Positions 50,660 to 60,100 of a stretch of 64,000 nt of DNA are shown here, piece after piece. The position numbers were made by a program, and so were the translations under genes. The stretch is taken from the NCBI RefSeq assembly GCF_030287445.1, contig NZ_JASVWB010000002.1, forward strand, positions 6,510,001 through 6,574,000. The letters are read 5' to 3'. The notes beneath the pieces were generated by a model that saw only the letters and a list, made by a program, of their open reading frames with translations, had not been told where the DNA came from and ran no database searches. Position 1 is the stretch's first letter. Every line of letters begins with the position of its first letter. The stretch comes from Streptomyces sp. ALI-76-A (GTDB taxonomy: Bacteria; Actinomycetota; Actinomycetes; Streptomycetales; Streptomycetaceae).

Positions 50660-52807
50660 TCACTGGTCGGCATGCAGAGTAAGGGTGCCGTCGGCCATCC
50701 CGGCGGTGGCGAGGCTCCCCAGCTCGTCGAGAGCCCCGATCTGCTGCCGCAGTACCGACGACCGCCGCTCGATGTCCTCGAGCAGGGCATCGAGACGGTC
50801 GGCTTCCACCGGACCGACATCGGGAAATTCCAGCTCTTCGAGCGTACGCGCGGAGTGCACGGAGCCCCGGGTGCGCCGGTACTCCGCGGCTGCCATGGAC
50901 AGGAACGCGGCCAGAACCCGGGGCCTCACAGGGCGCGCCGCCTCCGACCGGATTCTCAGCACCCGGGCGGGATAGGCGACGACGGAGAAACCGTCCGCGT
51001 CGATGTACGCGCCGAACTCTGGCTGAGCCGTGATTACAAGATCACCGGGTTCGGTAAAGGCGACGTGCCGGTATGCCGTCATCAGCACGGCACGGTCGAT
51101 GCGGTGGGTGCCGACCGGTTTCCTGCCGAGGACCTCGGCGGGGGTCAGGACGTTGTGGTCACCGCGGTCCAGCAGGTACTCGGTGGCGATCCGGTGCCCC
51201 GGGAGCATACGCAGGCGACGCTCCTTGCGCAGCCGCGCGATGGTGGTGGACGGTGGGGTGCTGCTCTCCGGGCGGAGTGAGGCATGGGCCGTCAGTTCGC
51301 CGCCCGCACCGGACTCGCGGTGGGCCCGCTCGCCGAGCTCCTTCAGTCGAAGTTCCAGATCGGCCATGCGAAGGACCCTGTCCGGAGCCCCCGTAGCAGC
51401 CCGCGTCCGGGGCGTGAGCGCGGCACCGGCACGGCTGTTCAGCCTCTCGACGGACACGGCCATGCTGTGGTGGAGCGTTGGGAGACCGTCGTCGTCCCAG
51501 CCACCGGCTCGCCACCGCCGGATGTCCTCGGTGATCCCGGTGAGAGTCCGCTCGGTCATCTCCTGGCCCGACAGGTCGGCGAGGAGGACTCGGCCCCGCC
51601 TCTCCTGCTCCGGTGTACGGGCCAGCACCCAGAGCGCGGTGCGGTACCCCGGCCGGTACGGCATGACTCCGCCCGGCAGAGCGACCACGGCCTTCAACAG
51701 GCCGTTGGTCAGAAAATACCTGCGGAAGCGGTCGGCCCAGTCGTGGGGACGCAACGGCTCCGTCAAGGCGTCGGCGGGACCGAGCACGACGGCTGTGCAC
51801 CTCTCGGCAAGGAGATCGGTCAGGGCCTCGATCCGCTCCAGCGTTTTCTCTGGCAGCCGTTCCTCGCGGGCCAGGTAGGGGAGGACGGAGGCGACGACGT
51901 TCGGTCCGTCGAGCGCGTCGGGGACGCTCTCGCCTTCCTGCACGCCAAAGACCTGTCCCAGCACGCCGCGGACCAGCATCCGACGTCGTACGAGACGTAC
52001 CAGTGAGCGGTCCGTGTCGGAGGCGACGAACCTTGGCGTGATACCGGGGCCGGCCACGGAGTGCAGGGCGACGAGGAGGTCTCCGCCGCGGGCACCCGGG
52101 TTGGCGACGACCGGGTCGGTCATGCCATCGATCCCCGTGAGCCGCGCGATGCACTCGGTCATCCCGGGGGTGAGGGTGTCTGCGGTCAGATCGTGGAACC
52201 CCAGCCTGTGGCGCACGCCGAGCAGCCATTCGAAGGCATCCGCTGCAGGCCCGTGACGATCCGTCAGCATGCCGCCCTGGCGTCGGCGTGTGTTCGTGGC
52301 GGCCGCCACCAGTTCGTCGGCGAGCCGGGACAGGGGCGGTCCCCAAGGGCCGGCGTTCGTCAACTCACTGATCAGACAGGTGTCGTCCTCGTCCAGCAGT
52401 CCGGCCCGCTCCACGACCGACTCCCAGGTGGTGTCTTCCCCCGAAAGCAGCGGCATGCCCTCGTGGTGGCGCAGACACATGAGCGCGGTCAGTACGTCCA
52501 GCATCTGCCGACTGGGAATGCGCGAGGTCCAGGCTGAGAGGCAGTGCAGTGCCAGCTCCGTGCCCAGGTCGTTCTCGTCGGCATTGCCGTGGCCCGTCGT
52601 CAGGAGCCAATCGACGATCTCTCGGCCGTCGAAGAAGGTACGGCCGCCGTCTCGGGCGATGGGTTCCGGGAAATCGCCGTGGCGGCGGCGCCAGTTGGCG
52701 GGCACGGCTCGCTCCACCCGGGCGAGAGCCGCGATCTCCGTTGGCGAGATGCGCCAGGTCGTCTCCCTGGACGGGCCGAGAGCATGGGTTTCGTGTGCGC
52801 TGGGCAT
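50660..52807 (-). CDS. Methylase-like protein with HsdS-like C-terminus, degenerate
   Basis: 715 residues from ATG 52807 (GAGGGGGA upstream). The N-terminus contains an HTH-like segment (ISPTEIAALARVERAVPANWRRR). A Rossmann methylase fold follows, with VVANPGARGGDLLVAL at motif I and NVVASVLPYLARE where NPP(Y/F) should be, so no catalytic motif. The C-terminal third resembles HsdS (RLRKERRLRMLPGHRIATEYLLDRG, DALLEDIERRSSVLRQQIGALDEL). Such genes are known beside Streptomyces type I loci and are annotated N-6 DNA methylase. First gene of the minus-strand operon. Confidence 0.75.
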   Translation of the reverse strand: MPSAHETHALGPSRETTWRISPTEIAALARVERAVPANWRRRHGDFPEPIARDGGRTFFDGREIVDWLLTTGHGNADENDLGTELALHCLSAWTSRIPSRQMLDVLTALMCLRHHEGMPLLSGEDTTWESVVERAGLLDEDDTCLISELTNAGPWGPPLSRLADELVAAATNTRRRQGGMLTDRHGPAADAFEWLLGVRHRLGFHDLTADTLTPGMTECIARLTGIDGMTDPVVANPGARGGDLLVALHSVAGPGITPRFVASDTDRSLVRLVRRRMLVRGVLGQVFGVQEGESVPDALDGPNVVASVLPYLAREERLPEKTLERIEALTDLLAERCTAVVLGPADALTEPLRPHDWADRFRRYFLTNGLLKAVVALPGGVMPYRPGYRTALWVLARTPEQERRGRVLLADLSGQEMTERTLTGITEDIRRWRAGGWDDDGLPTLHHSMAVSVERLNSRAGAALTPRTRAATGAPDRVLRMADLELRLKELGERAHRESGAGGELTAHASLRPESSTPPSTTIARLRKERRLRMLPGHRIATEYLLDRGDHNVLTPAEVLGRKPVGTHRIDRAVLMTAYRHVAFTEPGDLVITAQPEFGAYIDADGFSVVAYPARVLRIRSEAARPVRPRVLAAFLSMAAAEYRRTRGSVHSARTLEELEFPDVGPVEADRLDALLEDIERRSSVLRQQIGALDELGSLATAGMADGTLTLHADQ

Positions 52808-53028
52808 TCCGGTCCCCCTCTTCGCCCGACCATGGTGCCGCGGCACCGGCGCCGTTTGCACTCTACGACCGACCGGGAAGTGCCAATACAGGAAAGCCTG
52901 ATAGCAGGTGCTATCAGGCGGTCAGGTTCTGGACGTGGACTTCGCCTGTCAATGTCGATGTCCGTCACCCCGACCGGCACGACCGCGGTCCTGAGACCGG
53001 TGACGCACGAGACCGACTGGAGACACAC

Positions 53029-54705
53029 ATGGCTCCCAGCACGTCCCTTCGCACCCTCTACCGTCTCGTCGACGTCGTCCCGAACCGGGACGGCATGCGC
53101 GCGGCCCTCGATCACAAGCAGCTTGCGTCCCTCGACGCCGAGTTCCACGACGCCCACCGCGAACTGCTCCCGGTTCCCTGGCTGTTCCTCAGCGCGGGAA
53201 TCGAAAAGCAAAAGGCGGCCTGGTGCGACGAGATCGCCCGCACCACCGGATGCGACGTGTCCGAGTGTGTCCGGAGGACGGCCGCACTGCTCATGCTCGC
53301 GGTCGACGGGGAGGTGTACGCCATCGGGTACGACCAGGGGTACCGGCTGATCCCGGACCGCCTGAAGGACCGGCGCTTCGGGCTCCGCTACGCCGCACGC
53401 CAGGTCGACCCGCTGCAGGTGCGGGGCCTCATCGCGAACACCATGGGCGAGGCCAGGACCGACATCGCCCTCGTGCCCGGCGGGACGTCCGTCACGCGCC
53501 TCGGCGTACGCGAGCACCAGCAGTTCGTCACCAGCCTTCGTGGCGTCCTCCAGTCCAACGGCCTTACGCGAGCCCAGAGCGGCGGGGGCGGCATCGTGAG
53601 CGTGGAAGGAGGTGCCGGACTCCGGCTTCCGCTCGGGATCGAGCCGGCCGACCTGGTCGCGGACATCCGGGAGATCGCGCGGGTGTGCCGTGACGAGTCC
53701 CCCGATCCCGCGCTGGAATTCGTCGAGCACATCACGCCGGTCAAGGACACGGCAACGCTGGCCCTCCTTGAGCAGGAGCTCGAGGCCGCGTTGGGCGATC
53801 CCGCCGACGGACGGATCACTCAGGGGGTCCCCGGGGACCACTGGGCGTACTACCAGGCTGCGGGTGCCGTCCAGCTGAGGATCGACGGCTGCGGGGTCAC
53901 CATGGGGGACGCCTTCGAGCTCGACCATGTGCTGGACCGGGTGCGTACACGCCCGGCAGGCGGGCACCTGGCCGCGCTTCGGCGCAGTACCGTCACGCTC
54001 TACCGCCACCACCGGGCCGCTCCCGAGGACCGGCTCGTCGCCACACCCCTGCTGCGGTGGATCGAGGCCGGTATCTCCCTCGGGGAACGACGGTTCCTCC
54101 TGATGGACTGCGAGTGGTACGAGATCGGGGCGCGGTACCTCGCCGCGATCAGGGATACCGTGACACGGTTGATCAACCGTCCGCCGTCGGTGGAGTTGCC
54201 TGCCTGGGAACCGGGCGAGAAGGAGGACCTGTACAACGAGTCGGTCGCCCGGATGGGGGATGGCTACGTCTGCCTCGACCGCAAGAACGTGGGCAACCCA
54301 CTCAAGGCCGGCAATGAGGTGGAGATCTGCGATGTCCTCACACCTGACGACACGCTGGTCCTGGTGAAGCGCGCCCACCGGTCCGGTCCGCTCAGCCACC
54401 TTTTCAGCCAGGGGCTGGTGGCCGTTCAGATGCTCAAGGAGTCGGCCGAGGTGCGCGCGCAGTTCGCCCGCAAGGTTTTCGAGCAGAGCAGGGGGAGGCG
54501 CATCATGCCCCTCGACTTCGTCCCCCGGCGTCTCGTGTTCGGCATTCTCTTGAAGGATGGTACGGAGGAGCTGACCCCGGAGACGCTGTTTCCCTTCTCC
54601 CAGGTGACGCTTGTCGAGACGGCGAAGACACTGCGGTCGTGGGGAGTGGAAGTGGAGGTCGTCGGCATCCGGGCAGCCCCTTCGCAGACTCCCCGGGCTG
54701 CATAG
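53029..54705 (+). CDS. TIGR04141/DUF6119-family sporadically distributed protein
   Basis: 558 residues from ATG 53029 (CTGGAG upstream). Family landmarks: LRTLYRLVDVV at the N-terminus, GYRLIPDRLKDRRFGLR, the stretch LLMDCEWYEIGARYLAAI, then LDRKNVGNPLKAGNEVEICD and KRAHRSGPLSHLFSQGLVAV. This is the TIGR04141 (DUF6119) family, patchily distributed and commonly found near restriction or defence genes; the biochemical role is unknown. Divergent from the methylase-like operon over 221 bases. Confidence 0.85.
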   Translation: MAPSTSLRTLYRLVDVVPNRDGMRAALDHKQLASLDAEFHDAHRELLPVPWLFLSAGIEKQKAAWCDEIARTTGCDVSECVRRTAALLMLAVDGEVYAIGYDQGYRLIPDRLKDRRFGLRYAARQVDPLQVRGLIANTMGEARTDIALVPGGTSVTRLGVREHQQFVTSLRGVLQSNGLTRAQSGGGGIVSVEGGAGLRLPLGIEPADLVADIREIARVCRDESPDPALEFVEHITPVKDTATLALLEQELEAALGDPADGRITQGVPGDHWAYYQAAGAVQLRIDGCGVTMGDAFELDHVLDRVRTRPAGGHLAALRRSTVTLYRHHRAAPEDRLVATPLLRWIEAGISLGERRFLLMDCEWYEIGARYLAAIRDTVTRLINRPPSVELPAWEPGEKEDLYNESVARMGDGYVCLDRKNVGNPLKAGNEVEICDVLTPDDTLVLVKRAHRSGPLSHLFSQGLVAVQMLKESAEVRAQFARKVFEQSRGRRIMPLDFVPRRLVFGILLKDGTEELTPETLFPFSQVTLVETAKTLRSWGVEVEVVGIRAAPSQTPRAA

Positions 54706-54914
54706 TTGGGCGTCACGGTTCGTATGGGTCAGGAGCGACCGCGGGGCGGCCCGAGATGGCCGCCGTGACAGCGGGGCCGCTGATGCAGCTTGCCCGGGCC
54801 CCTAAGGTGTTCATCCCTCACCGAAGACGTAGGTGCACAGGTCGGGATGCCGACACCGGTTGGGTCGGAGACCCTCTGCCAACGTCGGACGGTTCCGGTC
54901 CCTATTGGATGACG

Positions 54915-55283
54915 TGCAGTGTGGTTTCGGCGATGCTCCTGCCGGAACCGCATTGTGGAGCTGGTGAGGCGGCCCCAATGGCTGGATCATGGGACTCCAT
55001 GAGGAGCTGGGTCGCGAGGTCGTTGGCCCACTCCGCGGCCCAGATACGGAGAGCGGTAATGGTGGCCTCCTCCACACCGTAGGCGGCGAGGCTTGGTCGT
55101 CAGTCCACTCGGCGCCCGTGCCGTTCGCCTGCAGGTCCTCGTGGTCGAAGCGGCCGCGGGCGTGGCGGCGGCCGACCTCCTCGAGCTTGCCTCGGACCAG
55201 CAGTGGGAGGCTGCGAACAGGTTGATCAGGTCGCAGGGCGCTTCGCGATCGGGGAGGGTATGGATCTTGGTCCCGACCGTCGG
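54915..55283 (-). pseudogene. Decayed small gene at the right end of cassette 2
   Basis: Minus-strand fragments in different frames: GTKIHTLPDREAPCDLIN, then RGKLEEVGRRHARGRFDHED, then (after a one-base shift) AAYGVEEATITALRIWAAEW. Related pieces occur at about 55,770-55,830 (GTKIHALPDHEEPCDLITW) and 56,587-56,720 (DEATISALRTWAW). No intact copy is present. They look like remnants of a small gene that travels with these cassettes. Confidence 0.45.
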
Positions 55284-55286
55284 CCA

Positions 55287-55304
55287 TGACGCTCGTTTGA
55301 CGCT
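55287..55304 (+). repeat. TGACGCT pair, right end of cassette 2
   Basis: TGACGCT starts at 55287 and 55298 (11-bp spacing), followed by CTGGGCGTCCG, matching the flank at 43998. A perfect 9-bp inverted repeat, TGACCTGGG (55347-55355) with CCCAGGTCA (55371-55379), lies between it and the core. Confidence 0.75.
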
Positions 55305-55385
55305 CTGGGCGTCCGTATACAGACCGATGAGCCGAGAAAGTGCATCTGACCTGGGATTTTCCGTGACTTGCCCAGGTCAACGTGA

Positions 55386-55457
55386 TTCCGATGACGCACC
55401 ATGTGGAGTGCGTGGCGATTCTGGAGCCGATCGCGAAGGGTGCCTGACCTGCGCTTT
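55386..55457 (+). other. Putative att core, right end of cassette 2
   Basis: Again the methyltransferase 3' end: IPMTHHVECVAILEPIAKGA, then TGA and CCTGCGC. Closest to the copy at 25282. A shorter related piece, GCTGCCTGACCTGCGAC, follows near 55,530 and a new heptamer pair (TGACGCT 55602, GGACGCT 55613) follows that, suggesting a third left end. Confidence 0.7.
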
Positions 55458-55601
55458 TGCGGCGCGTTGTGGTCGCTCGACCTGTTTCCCCTCGTGTAGC
55501 GGGTCGAGCGGGCGGGACGCCCTGTGAAGGCTGCCTGACCTGCGACTTCGTGGGGGAGGCGTACGCATCGGCGACACCTCGCGACGTAGTCGGAAGCCTC
55601 T

Positions 55602-55619
55602 TGACGCTCGGAGGACGCT
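55602..55619 (+). repeat. Degenerate TGACGCT pair, possible left end of a third cassette
   Basis: TGACGCT at 55602 and GGACGCT at 55613 keep the 11-bp spacing. They are followed at about 55,826-55,955 by the left-end-associated sequence also present after the cassette-2 left end. Confidence 0.55.
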
Positions 55620-55886
55620 CGACTCGGGGCTCTGGGCCGGTCGCATGGCTGGGGAATTCCAGCCGTCGGGAACTCGTGCCTCCCTGATCGGTCACCATCC
55701 GGCCCAATCGGGTGCCGGGGTCCAGGGGCGGCTTGGCCCGCACCCAGCCGACGTGGCTCCCGCCAGGTGATCAGGTCGCAGGGCTCTTCGTGATCGGGGA
55801 GGGCATGGATCTTGGTCCCGGCTCTCGCTGGATGACGATGACGCGTCTGCCGCACAGAAGGCGGGTTCCCAGGGATACCGACCGAC

Positions 55887-56495
55887 TCATGGACTAGCCC
55901 CTGCTTCGGCACGGAGACGAACGGCGGACCGTGTTCGCCCGTCGAGTCTGAGAGCTCCGTGCCGCGAGACCGCACGATTCTCGCCGGTCGAATCCGCTGT
56001 CCTGTGACTCGTCCCTGAAGGTCGGTGTCTGCGACTGGTCCTGATTTCCCGGAGCACCTCCTCCTGGACGTCGGGCGGGCACAGCAGTACGGCCTGAAAG
56101 GTGATCTTCTCCTGGCCCGGAAGCTCGGGCTTTCCCGCCCAGAACTTGACGGCGTCATTCAGGACGCGGAAGAGGATTTCGCGTTCTTCGGCGCACTCGG
56201 AAAGCGCGGTGTCGGCGTCGTCGATGGTAAGAAGGAAATGCTTGGCGCTGATCCAGTGCAGATCGGTCAGACAGTCCCGCAGTGCGTTCCAGTTCCAACC
56301 GAAGTAGTCCGGGAGGCGCAGTGCCTCGTAGAACTGGGTGAACACCCCGTCGGAGTGGCGCATTTCCTGTCCTTGCATCCGGGCCGAGTAGATCAGTCCG
56401 GTGGGAGGCAGGGCGCGTGCAGCGGAGATCGAGGAGTCGCTCCGGACGACACAGATTTCTTCCTCGTTCCGTTCCCACCAGGCGGCGTTACTCAT
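55887..56495 (-). CDS. Barstar-family (ribonuclease inhibitor) protein, odd C-terminus
   Basis: 202 residues from ATG 56495 (GGAG upstream). The barstar signature is clear: GVFTQFYEALRLPDYFGWNWNAL and DCLTDLHW, with a helical segment ending VLREI. Barstars bind and block extracellular RNase toxins of the barnase or colicin-RNase type. The last ~50 residues (RTSRRHRPSGTS to the end) are Arg/Ser-rich and run into the left-end-associated repeat, so the natural stop was probably lost. Position downstream of an RHS toxin operon fits an orphan immunity gene. Confidence 0.8.
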   Translation of the reverse strand: MSNAAWWERNEEEICVVRSDSSISAARALPPTGLIYSARMQGQEMRHSDGVFTQFYEALRLPDYFGWNWNALRDCLTDLHWISAKHFLLTIDDADTALSECAEEREILFRVLNDAVKFWAGKPELPGQEKITFQAVLLCPPDVQEEVLREIRTSRRHRPSGTSHRTADSTGENRAVSRHGALRLDGRTRSAVRLRAEAGASP

Positions 56496-56586
56496 CGGTC
56501 TCCATCACGATGTACGTCTGACAAGGGGTCGGAGTGTGCCCGGCGTGCTCGGTGCGACAAGCTCGCGAACTCGTTTGCAGCTGCGA

Positions 56587-56720
56587 TCTCGTCCGGACGC
56601 GATCAGTCGATGCCCGGGTCACCGGCCTCTTCATGCAGCAGGGTGGCGAGGTCTTCGGCCCACTCCAGGCCCATGTGCGGAGAGCGCTGATGGTGGCCTC
56701 GTCGCCGTCAGGTCTCGTCA
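56587..56720 (-). pseudogene. Small-gene remnant between barstar and immunity candidate
   Basis: Encodes DGDEATISALRTWAW and, after a one-base shift, GLEWAEDLATLLHEEAGDPG before a stop. Paralogous to the remnant at about 54,915-55,283 (EEATITALRIWAAEWANDLATQLL). No full-length reading frame exists. Confidence 0.4.
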
Positions 56721-56768
56721 GCAGGCATGCCCCGCGGCAACGCTTAGCGTGGCGCAGGGAAGCGCCTC

Positions 56769-57119
56769 CTATTGAAACAGGAGGCGGTCGCGCACCGCCA
56801 GGTGGGGCGTCACCTGAATCTCCAAGGCCCCCGTGCACTCGCCCGTGTGGAAGTCGATGGAAATATGCTTGGTTGATTGCCCTGAGGCGAAGGAAAGGCG
56901 CGTTGCGCTTTCGCGGAAGACATCCAGCATCTCCACCCCTCTATCGTTCACCCAGCGAATCCTTACCGACCTCGCCAGTGCATCGTAGGAAAAAATGACA
57001 GACTGTCCGAAATCATCCCGCAGGGTGAGAACCCGTGCGCCGCTCTCGTCTGAATCCGGCCATTCGCCGATGGCCTCGTAGACCTCTTCGTCGTCGGGAA
57101 CGAGGAACTCTCGGTACAT
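56769..57119 (-). CDS. Candidate immunity protein for the RHS toxin
   Basis: 116 residues, starting 8 bases after the RHS stop. Acidic and beta-rich (YREFLVPDDEEVYEAIGEWPD, VRIRWVNDRGVEMLDVFRES, HISIDFHTGECTGALEIQV). In polymorphic toxin loci the gene directly after the toxin gene encodes its cognate immunity protein, and size and acidity fit. No named immunity family is recognised. Confidence 0.65.
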   Translation of the reverse strand: MYREFLVPDDEEVYEAIGEWPDSDESGARVLTLRDDFGQSVIFSYDALARSVRIRWVNDRGVEMLDVFRESATRLSFASGQSTKHISIDFHTGECTGALEIQVTPHLAVRDRLLFQ

Positions 57120-57127
57120 GTTCGCCT

Positions 57128-60100
57128 TTACTTTCCACTGTACGGCGGCCAGTGGTCCAGGCTGCCGTGAATACTTACATTTGGGCCATTGCCGCGGAAG
57201 ATGACTGTCGAGAGTCTATGTCCGCCGTCCGGCAGAATCTGCCAGGTGCTCTCGACGCCAAGCGCCCCGTGCGGACCGTAGAGGACAGATTCGGTGACAC
57301 CGAATTCGCCGCTTCCGCCGGGCCACTCCTTGCTGAAAGTGCGCCCGAACGGCTGTTGGGCGGCGTGTGGCAGATGATCTGTGACGTATTGCCGCATCTC
57401 TGGAGTGTCCGGTATTCCGATCCGGTGGAGTTGTAGTTCGTTCTGGAGTGCCCTCGGTGAGTTGTGCGAGTCCGGTTTGATGTCCTTGTTGAACAGGTAG
57501 TCGAGCTTCCGGGGATCGACCTCCGCTTTTCCTCCCCCCTCTTGATAGGGAGAAAGGCCTAGTGGGTCCGTCCAGGTGTGCGGATTGTGGACGTAGGCGG
57601 CCGGGTTGGGCGCGGGAGCGAGACCGAGCGGATCCGGGGTGAGGTAGCGGGCCGTGGCGGGGTCATAGTGCCGGAAGAGGTTGTAGTGAAGACCGGTTTC
57701 GGGGTCGTGGTACTGGCCGGGAAAGCGGAGGGGCGTGTAGGCGGCGCTGCTCCGGTTCCAGGCGGTGGTGCCCCAGAGGGTGGACCGGGTGCGCCAGGCG
57801 ATGTCCCCGTTCTCGGCGACCAGTTCGGTCGGGGTGCCGACGAGGTCCGTGACGATGGCGAAGAAGCGGCGGTCGATCTCCCCCTGACCCGCGCCGCGGG
57901 CGAGGATGCGTTCGGTCTGGGTGAGGGGAGTCGAGCCGCGATGGTCCCAGGTGAGCGCGACGATGTTCGGCAGGTCATGGGAGACGGTCGTCTGTTCGCA
58001 CAGGACCATGCCGTCCCAGGTGAAACGGGTTTCCTCCAGGACGGTCTCACCGTCGTCCGCGAGACGCTGCTTGGCGATGCGGCGGCCCAGTGGGTCGTAG
58101 CGGTACCGCCACCGCGTCCCGTCGGGCGTGACGGCGGAGGTGAGGCGGCTCTCGGTGTCCCACTCGTAACGCCAGGTGTCCGCCTTGCGGGACAGGCGGG
58201 TCTTCTGCCGCAGGATCACGCGGCCGAGAGGGTCGTGCTCGAAACGGCTGTTGCCGGCACGGGTGATCGTGGTGCCCGTGTATGTGCGAGGGCCGGTCGT
58301 CTCATGGCCCGGATGTGTAGAGGGCCAGGAGGCTTCGGTCTGATTGCCGACGAGGTCGTAGGCGTAGCGTTCGGACCAGCCGTGGGCGTTGACGGCGGTG
58401 ACACGGCCGACGTTGTCCAGCTCGAACGACCGGGTGCCGGCCAACTGATCGACCACGGAGGTGAGGTGGCCGTCGGCACGATAGGTGTACGTACGGCTGT
58501 TCAGGGCCCGTCCACCGGCCGTGAGGTACTGGGCGGAAAGCCTGCCGACTTCGTCCCGGACGGATGACACAGTCATCGTGTCGCCGTAGGAGCACGACAC
58601 CTCACGGCCTGCGGCGTCGTGGGTGAAGTCGACCTGATGGGCGCTCGAGGCCATCAGGTCGAGGCGACCTGCCACGTCATAGGCGTACGTGGTGACATGG
58701 CCGGTTGGGGTCACGCGTCGAGCCCGGCGGCCGAGCGCGTCGTGCATGTACGTGATGGCGCGGCCGTCGACGAGTTCGGTCTTGAGCAGGCCGCGCCGGT
58801 CGTACTGACGGATCAGATCGCCGTCCGGGCCTGACGCCTGCACGAGCCGTCCCGACGCGTCATACGCGTAGGAAGTGGTCCTGCCTCCGGAGTGCTTCCT
58901 GATCATGCGGCCGAGCTGATCGTGCTCCAGGGTGAGGACGCCGCCGAGGGCGTCGGTCCGGGACGTCAGTCGCCCTGCGGCATCGAGACGGTAGCTGATG
59001 GTTCGGCCGTCGAAGTCGGTTTCCGATACAAGACGGCTCGCCGAGTCGTACTCGTAACTCCAGGACAGGCCCTGCGGGTTGGTCACCCGGGTCAGGCGCA
59101 GGTCGTTGTCGTGCTCGAATTCGTAGCGGGAGCCGTCCGGTTGGGTGCGGGTGGCGAGGAGGTCGAAGTGGGTGTACTCGAAGCGGGTCACTCCTCCGGC
59201 CGGGTCGGTGTGGGTGAGGCAGTTGCCCTCACCGTCGTAGGTCCATGACTCGGTGGCGCCGTCCGGGGCGGTCCGGCGAACCAGATTGCCGTCCGCGTCC
59301 CAGGTCGAGCGGGCTACTCCGCCGACCGGGTCGGTGATGCGCACGAGCCTGCCGAGGGCGTCGTGTCCCAGACGGGTGGTCCCGCCGGCTGGGTCGGTGA
59401 CCTCGACGGGCAGGCCCGCGCCGTCGCAGACCAACAGCGTCGTGGCGCCCAGGGCGTCGGTGACGGAGGTCGGGCGGCCGGCGTCGTCGTAGGTGTAGCG
59501 GGTGGTGCGGCCGGCCGGGTCGGTGACCGAGGTGCGGTTGCCGCGCTCATCGTATGTGCAGGTCGTGCGGTGCCCGTCCGGACGGATCACCTCCTTCGGC
59601 AGGCCGAACGGGCCGCGCACCGTGCGCAGCATGCTCCCGTCGGGCTGGACGACGGAGACCAGTCGGTCGTTGTCGTCGTAGGTGTGGGTGGTGGTGTTGC
59701 CGAGTGGGTCGGTGCGGGTGAGCAGGTTGCCGCGTGGGTCGTAGGTGAACCGGGTGGTGTGGCCCAGGGGGTCGGTGGTGGCGATCACCCGGCAGCGGTG
59801 GTCGATGAGGTGGCGGGTCGCGTGCCCGGCGGCGGTGGTGAGCGTTGTGGTGCGGTGGCCGGTCTCGGGGGCGGGTTCGGTGTAGGTGAGGGTGATCTGG
59901 ATGTGGCCTGCTTCGCCGCCTTCGGCGACGACGCGGTCGCGGTCGTCGTAGAGGTAGTCGTAGCGGCTGTTGTTGGAGTCGATCCAGGCGGTGACGCGGT
60001 GGCGGTCGTCGTAGACGAAGGTGGTGGTGGCGCCCGACGGCTTGGTGACGGTGGTGAGGTTGCCGTCCTGGTAGCCGTAGCCCATCAGGGGCAGGTCCAC

